From Amyloporia xantha (taxonomy: Eukaryota; Basidiomycota; Agaricomycetes; Polyporales; Adustoporiaceae), in the NCBI GenBank assembly GCA_036971615.1, contig JAYKKR010000001.1, forward strand, positions 744,001-808,000: a stretch of 64,000 nucleotides of DNA, in the 5' to 3' direction. The notes beneath the pieces were generated by a model. That model did not search any database. It was not told the origin of the DNA and saw only the letters and a program-made list of their open reading frames with translations. Positions 25,720 through 36,450 of this stretch are shown here, in pieces. The stretch's first letter is position 1. Each line of letters begins with the position of its first letter. The position numbers and the translations under genes were made by a program.

Positions 25720-26335
25720 GTCTCGTCGTTTGGGATGAGGTGTTGAATAATTGCAAGGCGCCGAGGTAACGGTACACCGACCCTGTATTCTGGTACCGCG
25801 GGGACAGTGGATCTTCTTGATCGTATCTCACTCAAACGTAACCCAACGATGCACGGCTCACCAGCTCTAAACAAACTGCAACTGAAACGAGTTTACAGGT
25901 ACACTGTTGGAGGAGAAGGCAGGTAGCAGACTGAAGTCGACCTCTTAGCGGGGGGAGGACAAGGAGACACCTGCCGCGGTCGGCCGGTCGATGAGGCTAT
26001 AACGCGCCCTGAATATTTCAAACTCCGTGACTATGCACTGCCAAGCCGAACTTATCGATACTTATAGGTCAATTGCAAAGTTCAAATTATTACTTAGGAG
26101 AGGGCAAAGACTCGAAAAATGCGTACGTATTACTTCACCGTTGAGGACATAATTGCAGAATATAATGCACTGTGGCTGGGTAGTAAGCTGCTGGAGCGTC
26201 GTGTAGGCCCTCATTATCATTAATATGTGATGAACAACTACCGGCAAGGTCATCACTATGATATTTTTAAATTACTCTACGATACCTTTATTGCTTTGGT
26301 AGTAGCGGGACTCCGAGCGGCGAGACACACGTCAA

Positions 26336-26498
26336 TAGAGCGTTTCTGCTGCGATTTATATTAGACTGATGGTAATGTTATTTCGAGCTCCACTTGATGT
26401 AGTACACCACCGCACCGCTGGGTGGTGTCGTGCAAGCCCTTAATGCATTTCTCACGATTTCTTAATACACTAATTTAAATCGCAGCAGAAACGCTCTA
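26336..26498. mobile_element. MITE-like element with ~28-bp terminal inverted repeats, Tc1/mariner-like
   Basis: The two ends are near-perfect inverted copies, each beginning TAGAGCGTTTCTGCTG when read inward, with about 27 of 28 positions matching. The element is 163 bp, has no coding capacity, and is bounded by TA on each side, the target duplication of Tc1/mariner transposons. Its centre has a small hairpin around 26406-26428. It is non-autonomous; no related transposase was found in the window. Confidence 0.8.
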
Positions 26499-27533
26499 AT
26501 GAGTTGGGAGGATTCCTGCCACCAGCACGTGACATTTCACCGCTTTCGATCATCGTACGTATCGTGGCCAATGATTCCTCCTCGACTCACTCTATCATTT
26601 AGTCCATTCACCCGTCGAGCCTACTTTGACAAATGTCTTCGGAAAACACTAGTCTTTTCCCTCTTCTGATGATGCTAGCAATATTGTTGTGATTATATCC
26701 TCACCTCATATGCTGTCTCGCAATCTCATTTCCTCTTTCCAAGGTTCGCTGCGCTGGCTTGGTGCATGCTCTCCTCATGCCTGGGCAGATCTTTTTATGA
26801 GGCAATCCATGACCTCTGGAACATGCTCGTCATGAGCGCCCAATCAAATACTCGTCCCTCGCAATGGGCTCGTCGCAGGAACTGGGATGACTCGGCGGAG
26901 CTTTTCGAGATGGAACACAGAAACAGGGCGTCCTGAACAAACAATCAGTATGTTAGAGGCCAACTGCATTACAAGAAATTCTGTCCTCTATTTGTTCATT
27001 TATCAAGGATTTTCCAGAAGTACAGCTGTCTAGGCCGGATTTGGTCGTCCTGAGCCTCTTCCTGCCCGACCTCGACCGCGTGAGCGCTTGAAGTGTTGTT
27101 ATAGCACAAAGCGCGTTCATGTGGTGCAATGTGTCTGTCATGTCATTCGTATTGCAGCGCCATTTTTATCTGAAGCATGGACTATTCACCAATTTGAATG
27201 CTCTAGTTTCTGTTCACCTTGACCCCGGCAACATTTATATCGGCATATCTCGGAATCTTTTCAGTGCATTTCGACGACTCCTCGTCGCCAATCGCTCTGG
27301 CATCGCCAGATTCATGCTGGAAGCAAATAGGCTCCCGATAGGAGCGTTCGCAGAGGGAGTGTGCGTGTGATATACGTATCAGTGTCAGGAAGCAAAGGCA
27401 CGAGCCTTGGAAAGTTGATCGCTCAAAATTCGGCTCCGAGTCGATGGATATCATGTGAGGCAAAACGACTACGAACCCACTCACGGTGCATAGGAGGGAA
27501 ATCCTGTGCTATTTCCGGAGTTTCGCCAATATT

Positions 27534-27620
27534 CGACACAATCTTGCCCTGCTCGGTTCTCCTGACAGTCTGGAGGTTCCCGACACTCAATCTTGCCCTG
27601 CTCGGTTCTCCTGACAGTCT
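27534..27620. repeat. Two-copy tandem duplication of ~47 bp
   Basis: A block with the core CTTGCCCTGCTCGGTTCTCC followed by TGACAGTCT occurs twice in direct orientation, about 48 bp apart, with near identity over about 38 bp. It lies in the gene-poor region. Confidence 0.7.
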
Positions 27621-27964
27621 AGGGGAGTCTCCAGTGGTAGGTACGGGACTCCCCAGCGAGTTAGAATTGTCCTCTCCAGCCGGAGCCCCCGCGCCTGCGA
27701 TTGCTGAAATCATGTGCCAGTTCATAAGAAGTTCAACATCGAAGTATAACAGTGATATCATGTGGCTCTTCGTGAGAAGAAGACGGCCACAAGATACCAT
27801 GAGCCCACCATAGCAATCGACTCATGTCCCGTGGGTCCAATTCGACAGAAGTGAGTAATCTTAAGTTGGTTCAAATTGATTTCTAATGGAGGTGGTCCGA
27901 AGATGGTCGCCAAGATGCTGTAGGAGTAAATAAACACAATGGCGCTTCCTTGCACCGCGACACC

Positions 27965-27971
27965 TATAAAG
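27965..27971 (+). promoter_or_regulatory. Possible TATA box of the SDR gene
   Basis: TATAAAG lies 46 bp upstream of the proposed SDR start codon at 28017, a plausible distance for a short 5' leader. Confidence 0.35.
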
Positions 27972-28016
27972 TAACGTGCGGCCGCCCTTCGAACTGCACA
28001 TACCTCTTCGTCAGCA

Positions 28017-28983
28017 ATGGTCACCGGTGAGCTCTACGCTCCTCTGTTATCTCGAACGATGCTCACTGCAGATAGCTCGCACCTTTTTACCTGATCGTCG
28101 GCATGACACATATCCTGCCATTGACCCTGCGTTGGCCGACCTATCAGGCAAGGTCATTCTCGTCACCGGAGCGTCCAGGGGCATAGGCAGAGCAATTGCG
28201 CTCGCCTTCGCGCAAGCAGGCGCCTCCGGCCTTGTGCTTATGGCCCGATCCGATATGAGCGACATTGAGACTGCTTGCATGGAAGCGCAGCGCGGAGGGC
28301 AGGAACTCCGAGTCCTGACTCTCACTGTCGATACTACCAATGCCTCAGATGTCGCCAATGCCGTGCAACAAGTCCGGGAAGTATTTGGACGACTGGATGT
28401 CGTTATCAACAATGCTGGCAGCTCAGAGAGCCTCCGCATCATAGGCAACACGGACCCGGACGAATGGTGGCAGGCGTGGACCGTGAACATGCTCGGCACA
28501 TATCATGTTACGCGTGCATTTTTGCCGCTCCTATTGGAGTGCGGCGGGGCCCGGACGGTCATCAACATTACTAGCGTTAGCGCAGTGACCGTTACAACCC
28601 ATAATTCTGCCTATGCCGTGAGCGTCGCTCTGCACTTCGTCCCACCGGTGTGGTCTAATAATGTTTCTCAGAGTTCAAAGCTGGCAATCAATAAATTCAC
28701 AGAGACCCTTACTGCGGAGTACGCTGGCGATGGTCTACTATCCCATGCAGTCCAGCCAGGGCGCATAGCAACGGATATGACTGCAATCATTCCGGAGCCG
28801 TACAGGCACATCCTCGTCGATACTCCAGAAGTTGCAGCACACACTCTTGTGTGGCTTGTACGAGAGCGTAGAGAATGGTTGAGTGGTCGCTATATCAGCT
28901 GTCAGTGGGATGTGAACGATTTGGTGGAGAAGAGAGAGGAAATTGTTGACGGGGATAAGCTAAGAATGAGACTTGTCGTGTGA
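28017..28983 (+). CDS. Short-chain dehydrogenase/reductase
   Basis: This is an NAD(P)-dependent oxidoreductase of the classical SDR family; substrate unknown. The model has a short first exon (28017-28026, MVT plus one base) and an intron to 28075. That gives MVTARTFLPDRRHDTY and then LSGKVILVTGASRGIGRAIA with the G-x3-G-x-G nucleotide-binding turn. NNAGS, NMLGTYHVTRAF and NITSVSAV (catalytic Ser) follow. A 54-nt intron at about 28618-28671 has no stop codon and a length divisible by three. Its removal produces NSAYASSKLAINKF, the catalytic Y-x3-K. The C-terminus reads VQPGRIATDM, ending at TGA 28981-28983. It is about 280 residues and looks functional. Confidence 0.88.
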
Positions 28984-30579
28984 ATGAGCAGAGAAGTGGG
29001 GTGCAGGTGTGTACCCTGGTCGCTACGTATTGTTACTGCAATATCATGTTTTCATGTTTTGCTAGGCACCAATTATTAAATAAGCCATTGAGGTGCGACA
29101 GAGGCAGAATGTCCTGTCCACGGGGAGGTTCGTTCCCTGAACAGGGCACCGGAACGCGGGACGTCACGTATCGGCGCCTTAGTGACACACCGTCACGCCG
29201 GCCACACTGAAGCTTAAGCGCTCGCGCGGTCTCCTGAGCGTCGGGCGGCGGCACCACTGATTCTGTTAGGTTAACGGTCCAGCGTTTCTGGGTTACTGCT
29301 AGACGTAGACCATGACGGTCGGGCGGGCACTGAGCGTGATGGCATTCACCCAGGCTACTACAATATTATCAATATTGAACCAAGTTTCAATTAAACATTA
29401 ATATTCCCATCTCTCAGCCTGTGGCTGCCAGCAGCCGCAGTGTCCGCGCTCTAGCTATCCGCGCCGGGGGCGTCCACGATAGGATGTACGGGTGATGGTC
29501 AGGGGCCGCTGTGGCCCTCCGCACTGAGACGCCTGATGGTCAAAGCGACTCTGTGGCCCGCCCCCTATAGTCACACTTGTTACATCACCAGGCACGGTTC
29601 CCGGAACATGTTCCGTCCCAAATGACCTGTCATTTGGTTATCAATTGATGTACGGTGTATGGTGCTTACAAATCAGCTCCACCCCGTTGTAACCGCAACG
29701 TTTATCCGATCAGGTGACAGGAATACGGGCATATCATTCGCTGAGGTTCGTGGCGAATCATCACGTGATGACGGTCGTTGCAATTGGTGTCCTTCTGTCT
29801 TTTCGTCGGCTCCCTGGGTGCCGATGCTCAGTGCTGTCCTTGGCATATATCACTGACTACATTTACATTAACAAGAGTCCACTGAAAACACATGCTGTAG
29901 AGGAAGCAAATGACGAGGGGGGATAATGGAAGACAGGTATGCAGCATACATGATGGTCCCAGCGGTTCGTTACCTACTTGATCAATGTATTTATGTTCCA
30001 AAATCGAGCGTAATATGGCATGCGGCCAATCTCTGTACTTGACGCCTGAGGTGAGATCTGCAACAATGGTGACTAGAGGTCATTTGGGCTCGGGCGGGCG
30101 GAGCAGCGCCGTCTCTAACCAAGTGAACAAATCTCCCAGCAGACAGGACCGTAGGACGTTCTCGACAGAGGCATCGCATCACGATCACGTGGTACAAACG
30201 CGTCCGTTGCGAGCTTTCGCACCGTCGTGTGTCTGCTCCTACTCACCCTCTGCGAAGCCATTATACAGCACCTTTCCGGACTCATATATTGTGGCATATG
30301 ATACACTATGCATCTGGTAAGAGGATGACAAGAAGCCGTCTGGACGTGGTTTGGTATCTGACCGTCTCGACGATCGACGCGACCTGAGGCTGACGGTGCT
30401 AATCGCGACTGTCAGCCCTAGACAAGTTCCGGACAGCTTATAATGCTGCACCAGCCTCGCATACCTCTCTCCAGCCCTCTATCTGTGACCACCACCATCT
30501 CTTGACGAGACCGACTTGGCACAGTGCTATCCTCTTGCTATCGCTTTGCTATCTATCTCCCCCCCCTCTTATACCAACC
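28984..30579. other. Gene-free region
   Basis: There are 1.6 kb without a supportable gene. Short palindromes are visible: AAATGAC-CT-GTCATTT near 29620, and GGAACATGTTCC near 29604. An AT-rich patch lies at 29355-29405. A pyrimidine-rich stretch directly precedes the secreted-protein gene at 30580, as is common at strong fungal promoters. Confidence 0.45.
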
Positions 30580-31834
30580 ATGAGACTCACACCGAGCTCC
30601 TCCCTTCTTCTAGCTACGCTTGCTCTGTCATCCTCGTCCTCCACTCTGGCTGCCCCTACCGACGGTGGGGATCACCATGGGATCTCAGCCTCGGCGAGCA
30701 TGCATACTTCTGGCAGACGTGAGTCAGTGAGTATGCATATGGGCGCTGGGGATACTAGCATCGCGATGGGTATGTGTACTGTGCTCTACTTATGACTCTT
30801 TAGCTCATACGTTCCGCTCGACTACAGATGATAACCAGCCTCCTTCCGCACACCATGACGTTGGCCGTCCAGAACATGGCATGCACCAAGCTATGGTAAT
30901 GGCCAAGCGAGACAACCCCCTCTTATCCTTGATAAACGGCCTGCCTCTGGGTCTCGGCTCTATCCTCGGCCCTTTGATCGAAAAGATCTTGGGGATAAGC
31001 GGGGGTGGGGCATCCGTTCTGACTGCCATGTCGCCAGAGGAAATCGACAATATTCAGTCCGTGCTCCAAGCTGCCGTCGCGAGCGTCCTTCCTGCGCTTC
31101 CTTCACTCCCCACGGGTGCCGTCCCCTCACTTCCTGTTGGCGCTATCCCATCGCTCCCTACAGGCGCTCTCCCTTCGCTCCCTACAGGCGCCCTCCCTGC
31201 GCTTCCTACAGGTGCTCTCCCTAGTCTTCCTGCGGGCGCTCCTGGTCCTGCTGGAAACACCGGCAAACGAGCAGTGCAGTGGGATGCTCAGGACCGGCAG
31301 TATGCCTCGACCACTGCCAACTGCACGGCAATGCCGATGGCTACTAATGCATCCTCTACAGCCTGGTCCTCGGGGGCAATGAAGGTCGGCGCAATGGGCT
31401 TTCCGACTCCACCTGTGAGCCCTCCTATCACTCCCCCCGGTAATGGCTCCCTCCCTCTCCCCGCGGGTCTGAACCCCCTCTCCCCGCCGATGCCTGTGAA
31501 CCCGCCCAACACCCCTGTTCCCCTTCCTGTCTCCCCAGGTGATACAGAGGCGCTTGGGGTTCCTGCCGGTGTCCCTGTTCCCTCAGGCCTACCCTTGCCC
31601 GTGTCTCCGCCCGCGCTCCCGCCTCTGTCTCCGCCTGTGTCCCCCCCGGCGGCCCCTCCTCGTCCGGGGACTTCGGCGAGTAACTCTTCTGCGGCTCCTT
31701 CTGGCACTCCCGCCGCTGTCTTTGACGCCCAGTCATCAGGCGATGACAGCGACGCGCCTCCTCTGTTTGCTTCTTCCACTGCGAACTGGACGACTTCTAC
31801 CTGGAGTTCTGGCCCCTCTTCCACCGCTTCGTAA
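30580..31834 (+). CDS. Secreted proline-rich repeat protein, function unknown
   Basis: The start MRLTPSSSLLLATLALSSSS is a clear signal peptide, probably cut after TLAAP. A His/Met/Ser-rich stretch follows. An intron at about 30772-30828 joins it to DDNQPPSAHHDVGRPEHG. Two Lys-Arg sites (VMAKR, NTGKR) could be cut by the Kex2 protease. They bracket a hydrophobic segment (LPLGLGSILGPLIEKIL) and six near-perfect 8-residue repeats of the type PSLPTGAL. The C-terminal half is rich in Pro, Ser, Gly and Thr and looks mucin-like or cell-wall associated. No enzyme domain is present. Role unknown: wall protein, hydrophobic surface protein or Kex2-processed peptide source are all possible. Confidence 0.7.
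31100..31243 (+). repeat. Coding tandem repeat, 24-nt unit, six copies
   Basis: Six consecutive copies of a 24-nt unit encode P-S/A-L-P-x-G-A-x. Changes are mostly at third codon positions or conservative (V/I/L), indicating selection for the protein sequence. Confidence 0.8.
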
Positions 31835-32162
31835 TGCCATTCTATGATTCCATACGTGCCCTTCCTGTCCTGTGACGACCTTATGAGTATTAAATGCATG
31901 TCGATACGAACTTCAATGTAAAAGTAATAAAACCCTTGCAAATTAATCAGGCTACGGATCCAAGGTTACAACTACAACAATAAAATACAGTCCTACCATA
32001 ACATCTTGATAGCGAGTGGGATAGCGAGTGAAAGCGAGACAGCTATATACAGCGAGATCCGGTATAGAAGATAACTAGTACAGAAAGTAACGTTACATCG
32101 GACATGAAGTGAGAGCGTGCAAATGAGGCAAGCGACGATAGCAGATGAGATGCGCATCAAAA
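31835..32162. other. Convergent intergenic region
   Basis: The region lies between the ends of the secreted-protein gene (+) and the zinc-finger gene (-). It is AT-rich, with short imperfect repeats of GATAGCGAGTG near 32010-32030. No gene is seen. Confidence 0.4.
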
Positions 32163-33778
32163 TCAGTGAGAGTCCCCCGAGGCCCTGAGTCTCGCCGCCC
32201 GTGCTCTAAGACCGTTCTTTACATGTATCCACCACGCAACGTGGCGTTTTTCAAGGACCAATTCCTTCTCCAGTGCTGCCCAGTCGCCTTCTTCTGGCCT
32301 CGCAAGAGCAAGAGCATCAAGCTCTTCATCGGCGTCGTACCCAAGTGTGATGAAGGCCTCCGCGAAGTGAGGAGGCGGCGGCCGTGAGCTTGGCAGACTC
32401 CCGAGAAATGCGTACACAGCGCGGCCGGGAGCGGGCCCCACTTCGTCAGACGGCAAATGTTCGCTTTCGCTTGGATGGTCCTGAGGCGGAGGCCTTGCCC
32501 ATGGAGATACAGACCGCCGAGGGCTACTGGCTGTTGCATATTGGCGTCCCGATCCAAAGAGCAGCAAAGAGGCGGAAGCAAGTATTGCCAACCTGTTCTT
32601 TGCCCCTATCCCCGACATTGACGGAGAAGCACTCGGAGCCGGCGTGCGCTGCTTTGCCGTCTTGTCTACGACTCTTTGGCCTCTTGGATCAACGAATATA
32701 CCAAGTGCATTTTCATCATTGGCCAATGCAGCAGAGTGCTCCGTCAGAGCTTGCGTCGTACCTAAGACCAGCTCCAACTCAGCCGGCAGCGGAGTGAGCT
32801 CTTCTAGGGGACTCAGTGAGACCGAGCGTCGACTGTGTTCACTTGCGGGCAGAGCGTCGGGATGAACATCAGAAGCATGATCAGGAATCTCTAGCACAGC
32901 TCTCGGCGACGTCTCGTCAAGATCGCGGTGCTCTGACGCCTGCGAATGTGTGAGGTCATCGGGGTACTGGAGTTCGAGAGACAAAAGATCAATAAAGTCC
33001 GGAGAAGATAAAGGTTCAAGGCTGTTTCCAGATTCAGCCAGATTTAAGCTCGCGTGACGCTGGCCAGCCTCAATGATGGGGCTCTCGGCGCGTTCATTAG
33101 AAGTTTCCGGGTTCGGCATTTCTGCAGGGATATCTGCAAATAATCATTCAACTTGGCGGTATCACAGATCGCACAGATGGTACTCACAAGCCAGGTCAGG
33201 CATTTCTGGGGAGTCGGCTATGGTATTGTGCAAATTGTCATCTCCCTCTAACTTGCAAGCAACCTCGAGCATTTCGACGTCGTCCGCGTCGTTGCATATA
33301 CGAGCACCTATATATTGTATCTCGTCGTCCTGCTGAGTTTCCTGACCGTTCTGATGTGGTACACGAAGTCGCAGAGGCTTTCTACCTCTCTCGTCGTCGC
33401 GGACACGCTTGAAGACCTTGGTACCTCGACATTCCTTTCTGACATGGTCCTATGATTGTATAAGCTTGCGATCGGAACAAGATGTAAATTTGAATACCTG
33501 TAGTTTCCGTGGGTGATCATACTGTTCACTGCATCCCACGCAGTGGAACAATCCCGTCCGTTGATCTCGGCGCACCTCTATTTGTCGTGCTGGATCATCA
33601 TGAAGTCGTATTGTGCACACTTCCTGGTGCTTCCGTCTCCAGTGACCGTTCAAGGATCCTGCAAATTCACCACACTTTGGACACACCCCTGGTCTTGTAG
33701 GCCTATAGAAGAACAGATATCAGAGAGTCGCCAGTGAAAAGTGATCTAAGGTACATACCATTTCTTGTTACGAGACAT
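32163..33778 (-). CDS. Zinc-finger plus SAM-like domain protein (family member 1)
   Basis: The first exon encodes MSRNKKW, then a phase-2 intron leads to PTRPGVCPKCGEFAG with H-x4-H (HWRRKH), a C2H2-type finger. A second finger follows in RTGLFHCVGCSEQYDH...LQ|DHVRKEC, where the bar marks an intron. Next come a basic patch (RVRDDERGRKPLRLR), a long acidic Ser/Pro-rich linker, and a C-terminal SAM-like helical domain. That domain runs from VYAFLGSLPSSRPPPPHF through LGYDADEELDALAL to VKNGLRARAARL. It is about 490 residues. It shares the second finger with the genes at 34327, 45553 and 50666, and the C-terminal domain with five other genes. It is probably a nuclear DNA-binding factor; this is inferred from the modules only. 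Confidence 0.72.
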
Positions 33779-34326
33779 TTTGAATGAAATATTGAAATAT
33801 GATATCCGTCGGCGTACAGATCGGCAATCCTTTGATCGGTTCAGCGGTAATGACGCTGAGCGCCGGATGACCTCTTCGAAAATGTGAAGTCAGGCTGGTG
33901 AAATGAAACTATACGAGAATGACTGCCGGTGGGTATATACAAGTAAGCTCAGACTGCCTCGAAGAGGTACGCGGTTGAAGACAGGTCAAAGGTGGGTCAA
34001 AGTCTGACAAGGGGTCCGATTGCGATCGACGGCCACATATATGAGCGCCGTGTGAACTAGATTCCACTTCCGCGGCCCACCGCGCCCGTCCGACAAAGAA
34101 CATGTGCGCGCGGTCCGACAACTGGGGCATTGTCTTTGATACTTATAAAGACATCATTGCAGACATGGAAAGGACATTGAATATTCTGTCACAAGTACAG
34201 GAACAACCACACAGCGGGTATAGAGAGACAAAGGACGAGAATGCATCAAAACGATCAGTCGACAGCTCGGAGGAACGAACCACATAGGAATATAATCCAA
34301 GCCAAAATGAACATGATTTCTCCCTC
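33779..34326. other. Intergenic region
   Basis: The region lies between the start of family member 1 and the end of family member 2, both on the minus strand. There is no supportable gene; it should contain the promoter of member 1. Confidence 0.4.
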
Positions 34327-35832
34327 TCACGCTTGCAAAGTCGCCTCACGGACTTTTAGCCCATCCTTCAGGATCATCCACTGGAATTGGGTCACGTCAT
34401 TCGCCAAAAACTCCTTCAGGAGATCCCACTGGTCTGGTACCAAGCATAGCGCATCCAAATCCTCTTTCGTACTAACCCCAAATCGGTAAAAGGCATCTTG
34501 TAAACAGCCCAAAGGACGTTTGAGCCTATCAAGAAAGTCGCGAATTGGACAGGAGGGAGGAGAGGTAACGGAAGACTCTGCACGCTGCGGCCAGCGAATA
34601 GGATATTGTCTCTCCTTTCCTTTCCCGGATGCATGCGGACTAGTATCGTCAGAGCTAGAACGCGCGACTGACGGTGATCGTCGCAAGGGTGGCGCGAGGG
34701 TGGCGGTGCCTGAGAACTTGTCAAGTGCGCTGGTAGCCTGCCGAAATTCAACAGTGGGGTGGACACTCATAAAACTATTGTCGTCTGACCAAATGCGTCG
34801 ATATGCACTGGCATTTGATGGACCGGCTATGCCAGGCTCTTCCAAGACGCTTGAAATGTCATTGCTATCAAAGGGATTATCACGACGTTCTTGGACATCT
34901 GTAGAACACAGGCACATTCCTATCAACCATATGTCCTCAGCGATATGATACAACTCACATTCCTGCTCGATCTCTCCTACATCAGCATCTTCGCTCAGGT
35001 AATCATCATGCAGCTTTGCATCAACCTCTTCTGTCTCCATTGCTTCTATCTTCACCTTAAATTCATCTACTCCACTATCGACAGGCAAGTCTTCAAGGTT
35101 AATGATGTCTCCCAATTTACCATCGAGATACTGCTGATCTTCCTCGAGATTGTCCTGCGCTAGGTTGTTAATGCAGTACCAGACGTCACGAGGACCACAG
35201 TGCATCCACGGACAGATCTGAGCCACAGTGTATTCTTCCTTCCAATAGCTGCGTATCAGAGCGCGCTCTGTGCGGGTAAAGTTGGGGACCTTGGACCTGC
35301 CAAATAGAAACCGTCAAGCAAACGTGTAAGACCACCATGAGTCTACGTCCACGCACCTAGGCGGAAGCGTCCGAGTTGATGAACGACGTGACCGCGATTC
35401 CGCACTTACTGTTTGACGCGTCGCCGCGCTGATCGACGGTGCGGACACAGTTGGGAGAGTGTTGGAAGAGAGTGAGGCATTCGGCTTCCGGCCACGCCGA
35501 CGCGTCTTAGCACCCTCGTGCTGCGAGGCGGATGATACAGATTGAGCGACAAATCGTCCTTCATCGAAATGATCTTTGACACGCGCATGCCTCTGCTACA
35601 ACTGTGAGAGAACGACTGAAACACCACAGCAAATACGCTCACTTGCAAGCACCCAGGCTCTGCGTACGACTTGTCGCAACGAGGACAATGGAAACGCGAC
35701 GTCTTCGCGTCGCGCTCTACCACGATCTGAGAGCCGTCAGCGCGGAACGTCACTGTAGTCGACGGCTGATGAACCATGTGCTTGTGATGGCCGATACACT
35801 TGTGTAAGACTCCACAGCAATAACCAGGCGGC
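34327..35832 (-). CDS. Zinc-finger + HTH + SAM-like fusion protein (family member 2), 5' exon unresolved
   Basis: This is the only gene in the window with all three family modules in one chain. The first resolved exon starts at 35832 with PPGYCCGVLHKCIGHHKHM. Then comes ERDAKTSRFHCPRCDKSY...LQ, an intron, and QRHARVKDHF. A basic stretch (AKTRRRGRKP) follows. A further intron joins LPPR to SKVPNFTRTERALIRSYWKE, the start of the HTH block (VAQICPWMHCGPRDVWYCI). Its tail NLEEDQQYLDGKLGD is conserved in the family. An acidic linker leads to one SAM-like domain (IRDFLDRLKRPLG to MILKDGLKVREATLQ). A first exon with the ATG was not found: candidate ATGs upstream do not splice in the required phase 2. 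It could be a real gene with a distant exon or a 5'-damaged copy. Confidence 0.65.
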
Positions 35833-36450
35833 CTGCACGAGAGGTGTGCGGTGCGTCAGCTCATGAGACGAGAACCGCTCATATAAATACGAACATGATG
35901 CGTGTCCCCACAGACTTCGACGCGTCTAGACGCGTTCACGGGCTGCTCACGGAAAAGTACACGCTGCTTGAGGCCTGAGTAGTGGAAATGGCCGCTGAGA
36001 TAGAGACAACTGGGCTTTCAGACTGGATTAGGGCAAGAACGTTGAGATTGAACGTAAGCCTTACTGACTACGTTGATCACGCGAGTCATCGCTAAGGATT
36101 ATATGGGAACATATATGGGAACAGAATCCGAAGACCGCTGAATTACGTCCCTGCGGAGCCGAAGGCTACAGAACGAACACCGTATTGCTGACAAAGTGAG
36201 AGTGCTGCATTTCGTTCGGCGGGAAGGTTCTTCATTGCAACCACCTTTGGTACTGACAAAGGGGAACATATAGTTGAGAACCTGAAGAAAGTGATGGAGA
36301 GAAAAGTCAAGCCTGAGTGTGTCTGTTCAAGCGCTTGCAAGTTGACGCTCACTACTCAGCGCCCGGAATGATGGCAATCCTATGTGGCTCAAGTAGTATA
36401 CATACATTGATATTCTGCACGTAGCATTTTCTTGATATTCATGCCCTAAC
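35833..36450. other. Intergenic region
   Basis: The region should hold the missing first exon and promoter of family member 2. A TATAAATAC-like AT patch is at 35882-35890, and a 12-bp direct duplication (ATATGGGAACAT) lies at about 36101-36124. No other gene is supportable. Confidence 0.35.

Larger units (their letters stand above)
25720..28016. other. Gene-poor region
   Basis: A 2.3-kb stretch with no recognisable gene. It contains a MITE-like element at 26336-26498 and a short tandem duplication near 27534-27620. From 27361 to 28000 both strands have overlapping open frames (about 90-150 codons) of low-complexity or membrane-like composition, but none has a good start, splice structure or family resemblance. 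A CACGTGAC site lies at 26526-26533. Confidence 0.45.

Noticed and set aside
27423..28024. Minus-strand membrane or disordered protein gene
   Set aside because: Open frames overlap on both strands, starts are not ATG in good context, and no consistent splicing or family match was found.
28618..28671. In-frame insertion in the SDR next to the active site
   Set aside because: The 54 bases have GTGAGC and CAG ends; removing them restores the YASSK catalytic motif, so this is an intron.
31288..31941. Gly/Glu-rich minus-strand ORF opposite the secreted protein
   Set aside because: It is a shadow of the proline-rich plus-strand coding sequence.
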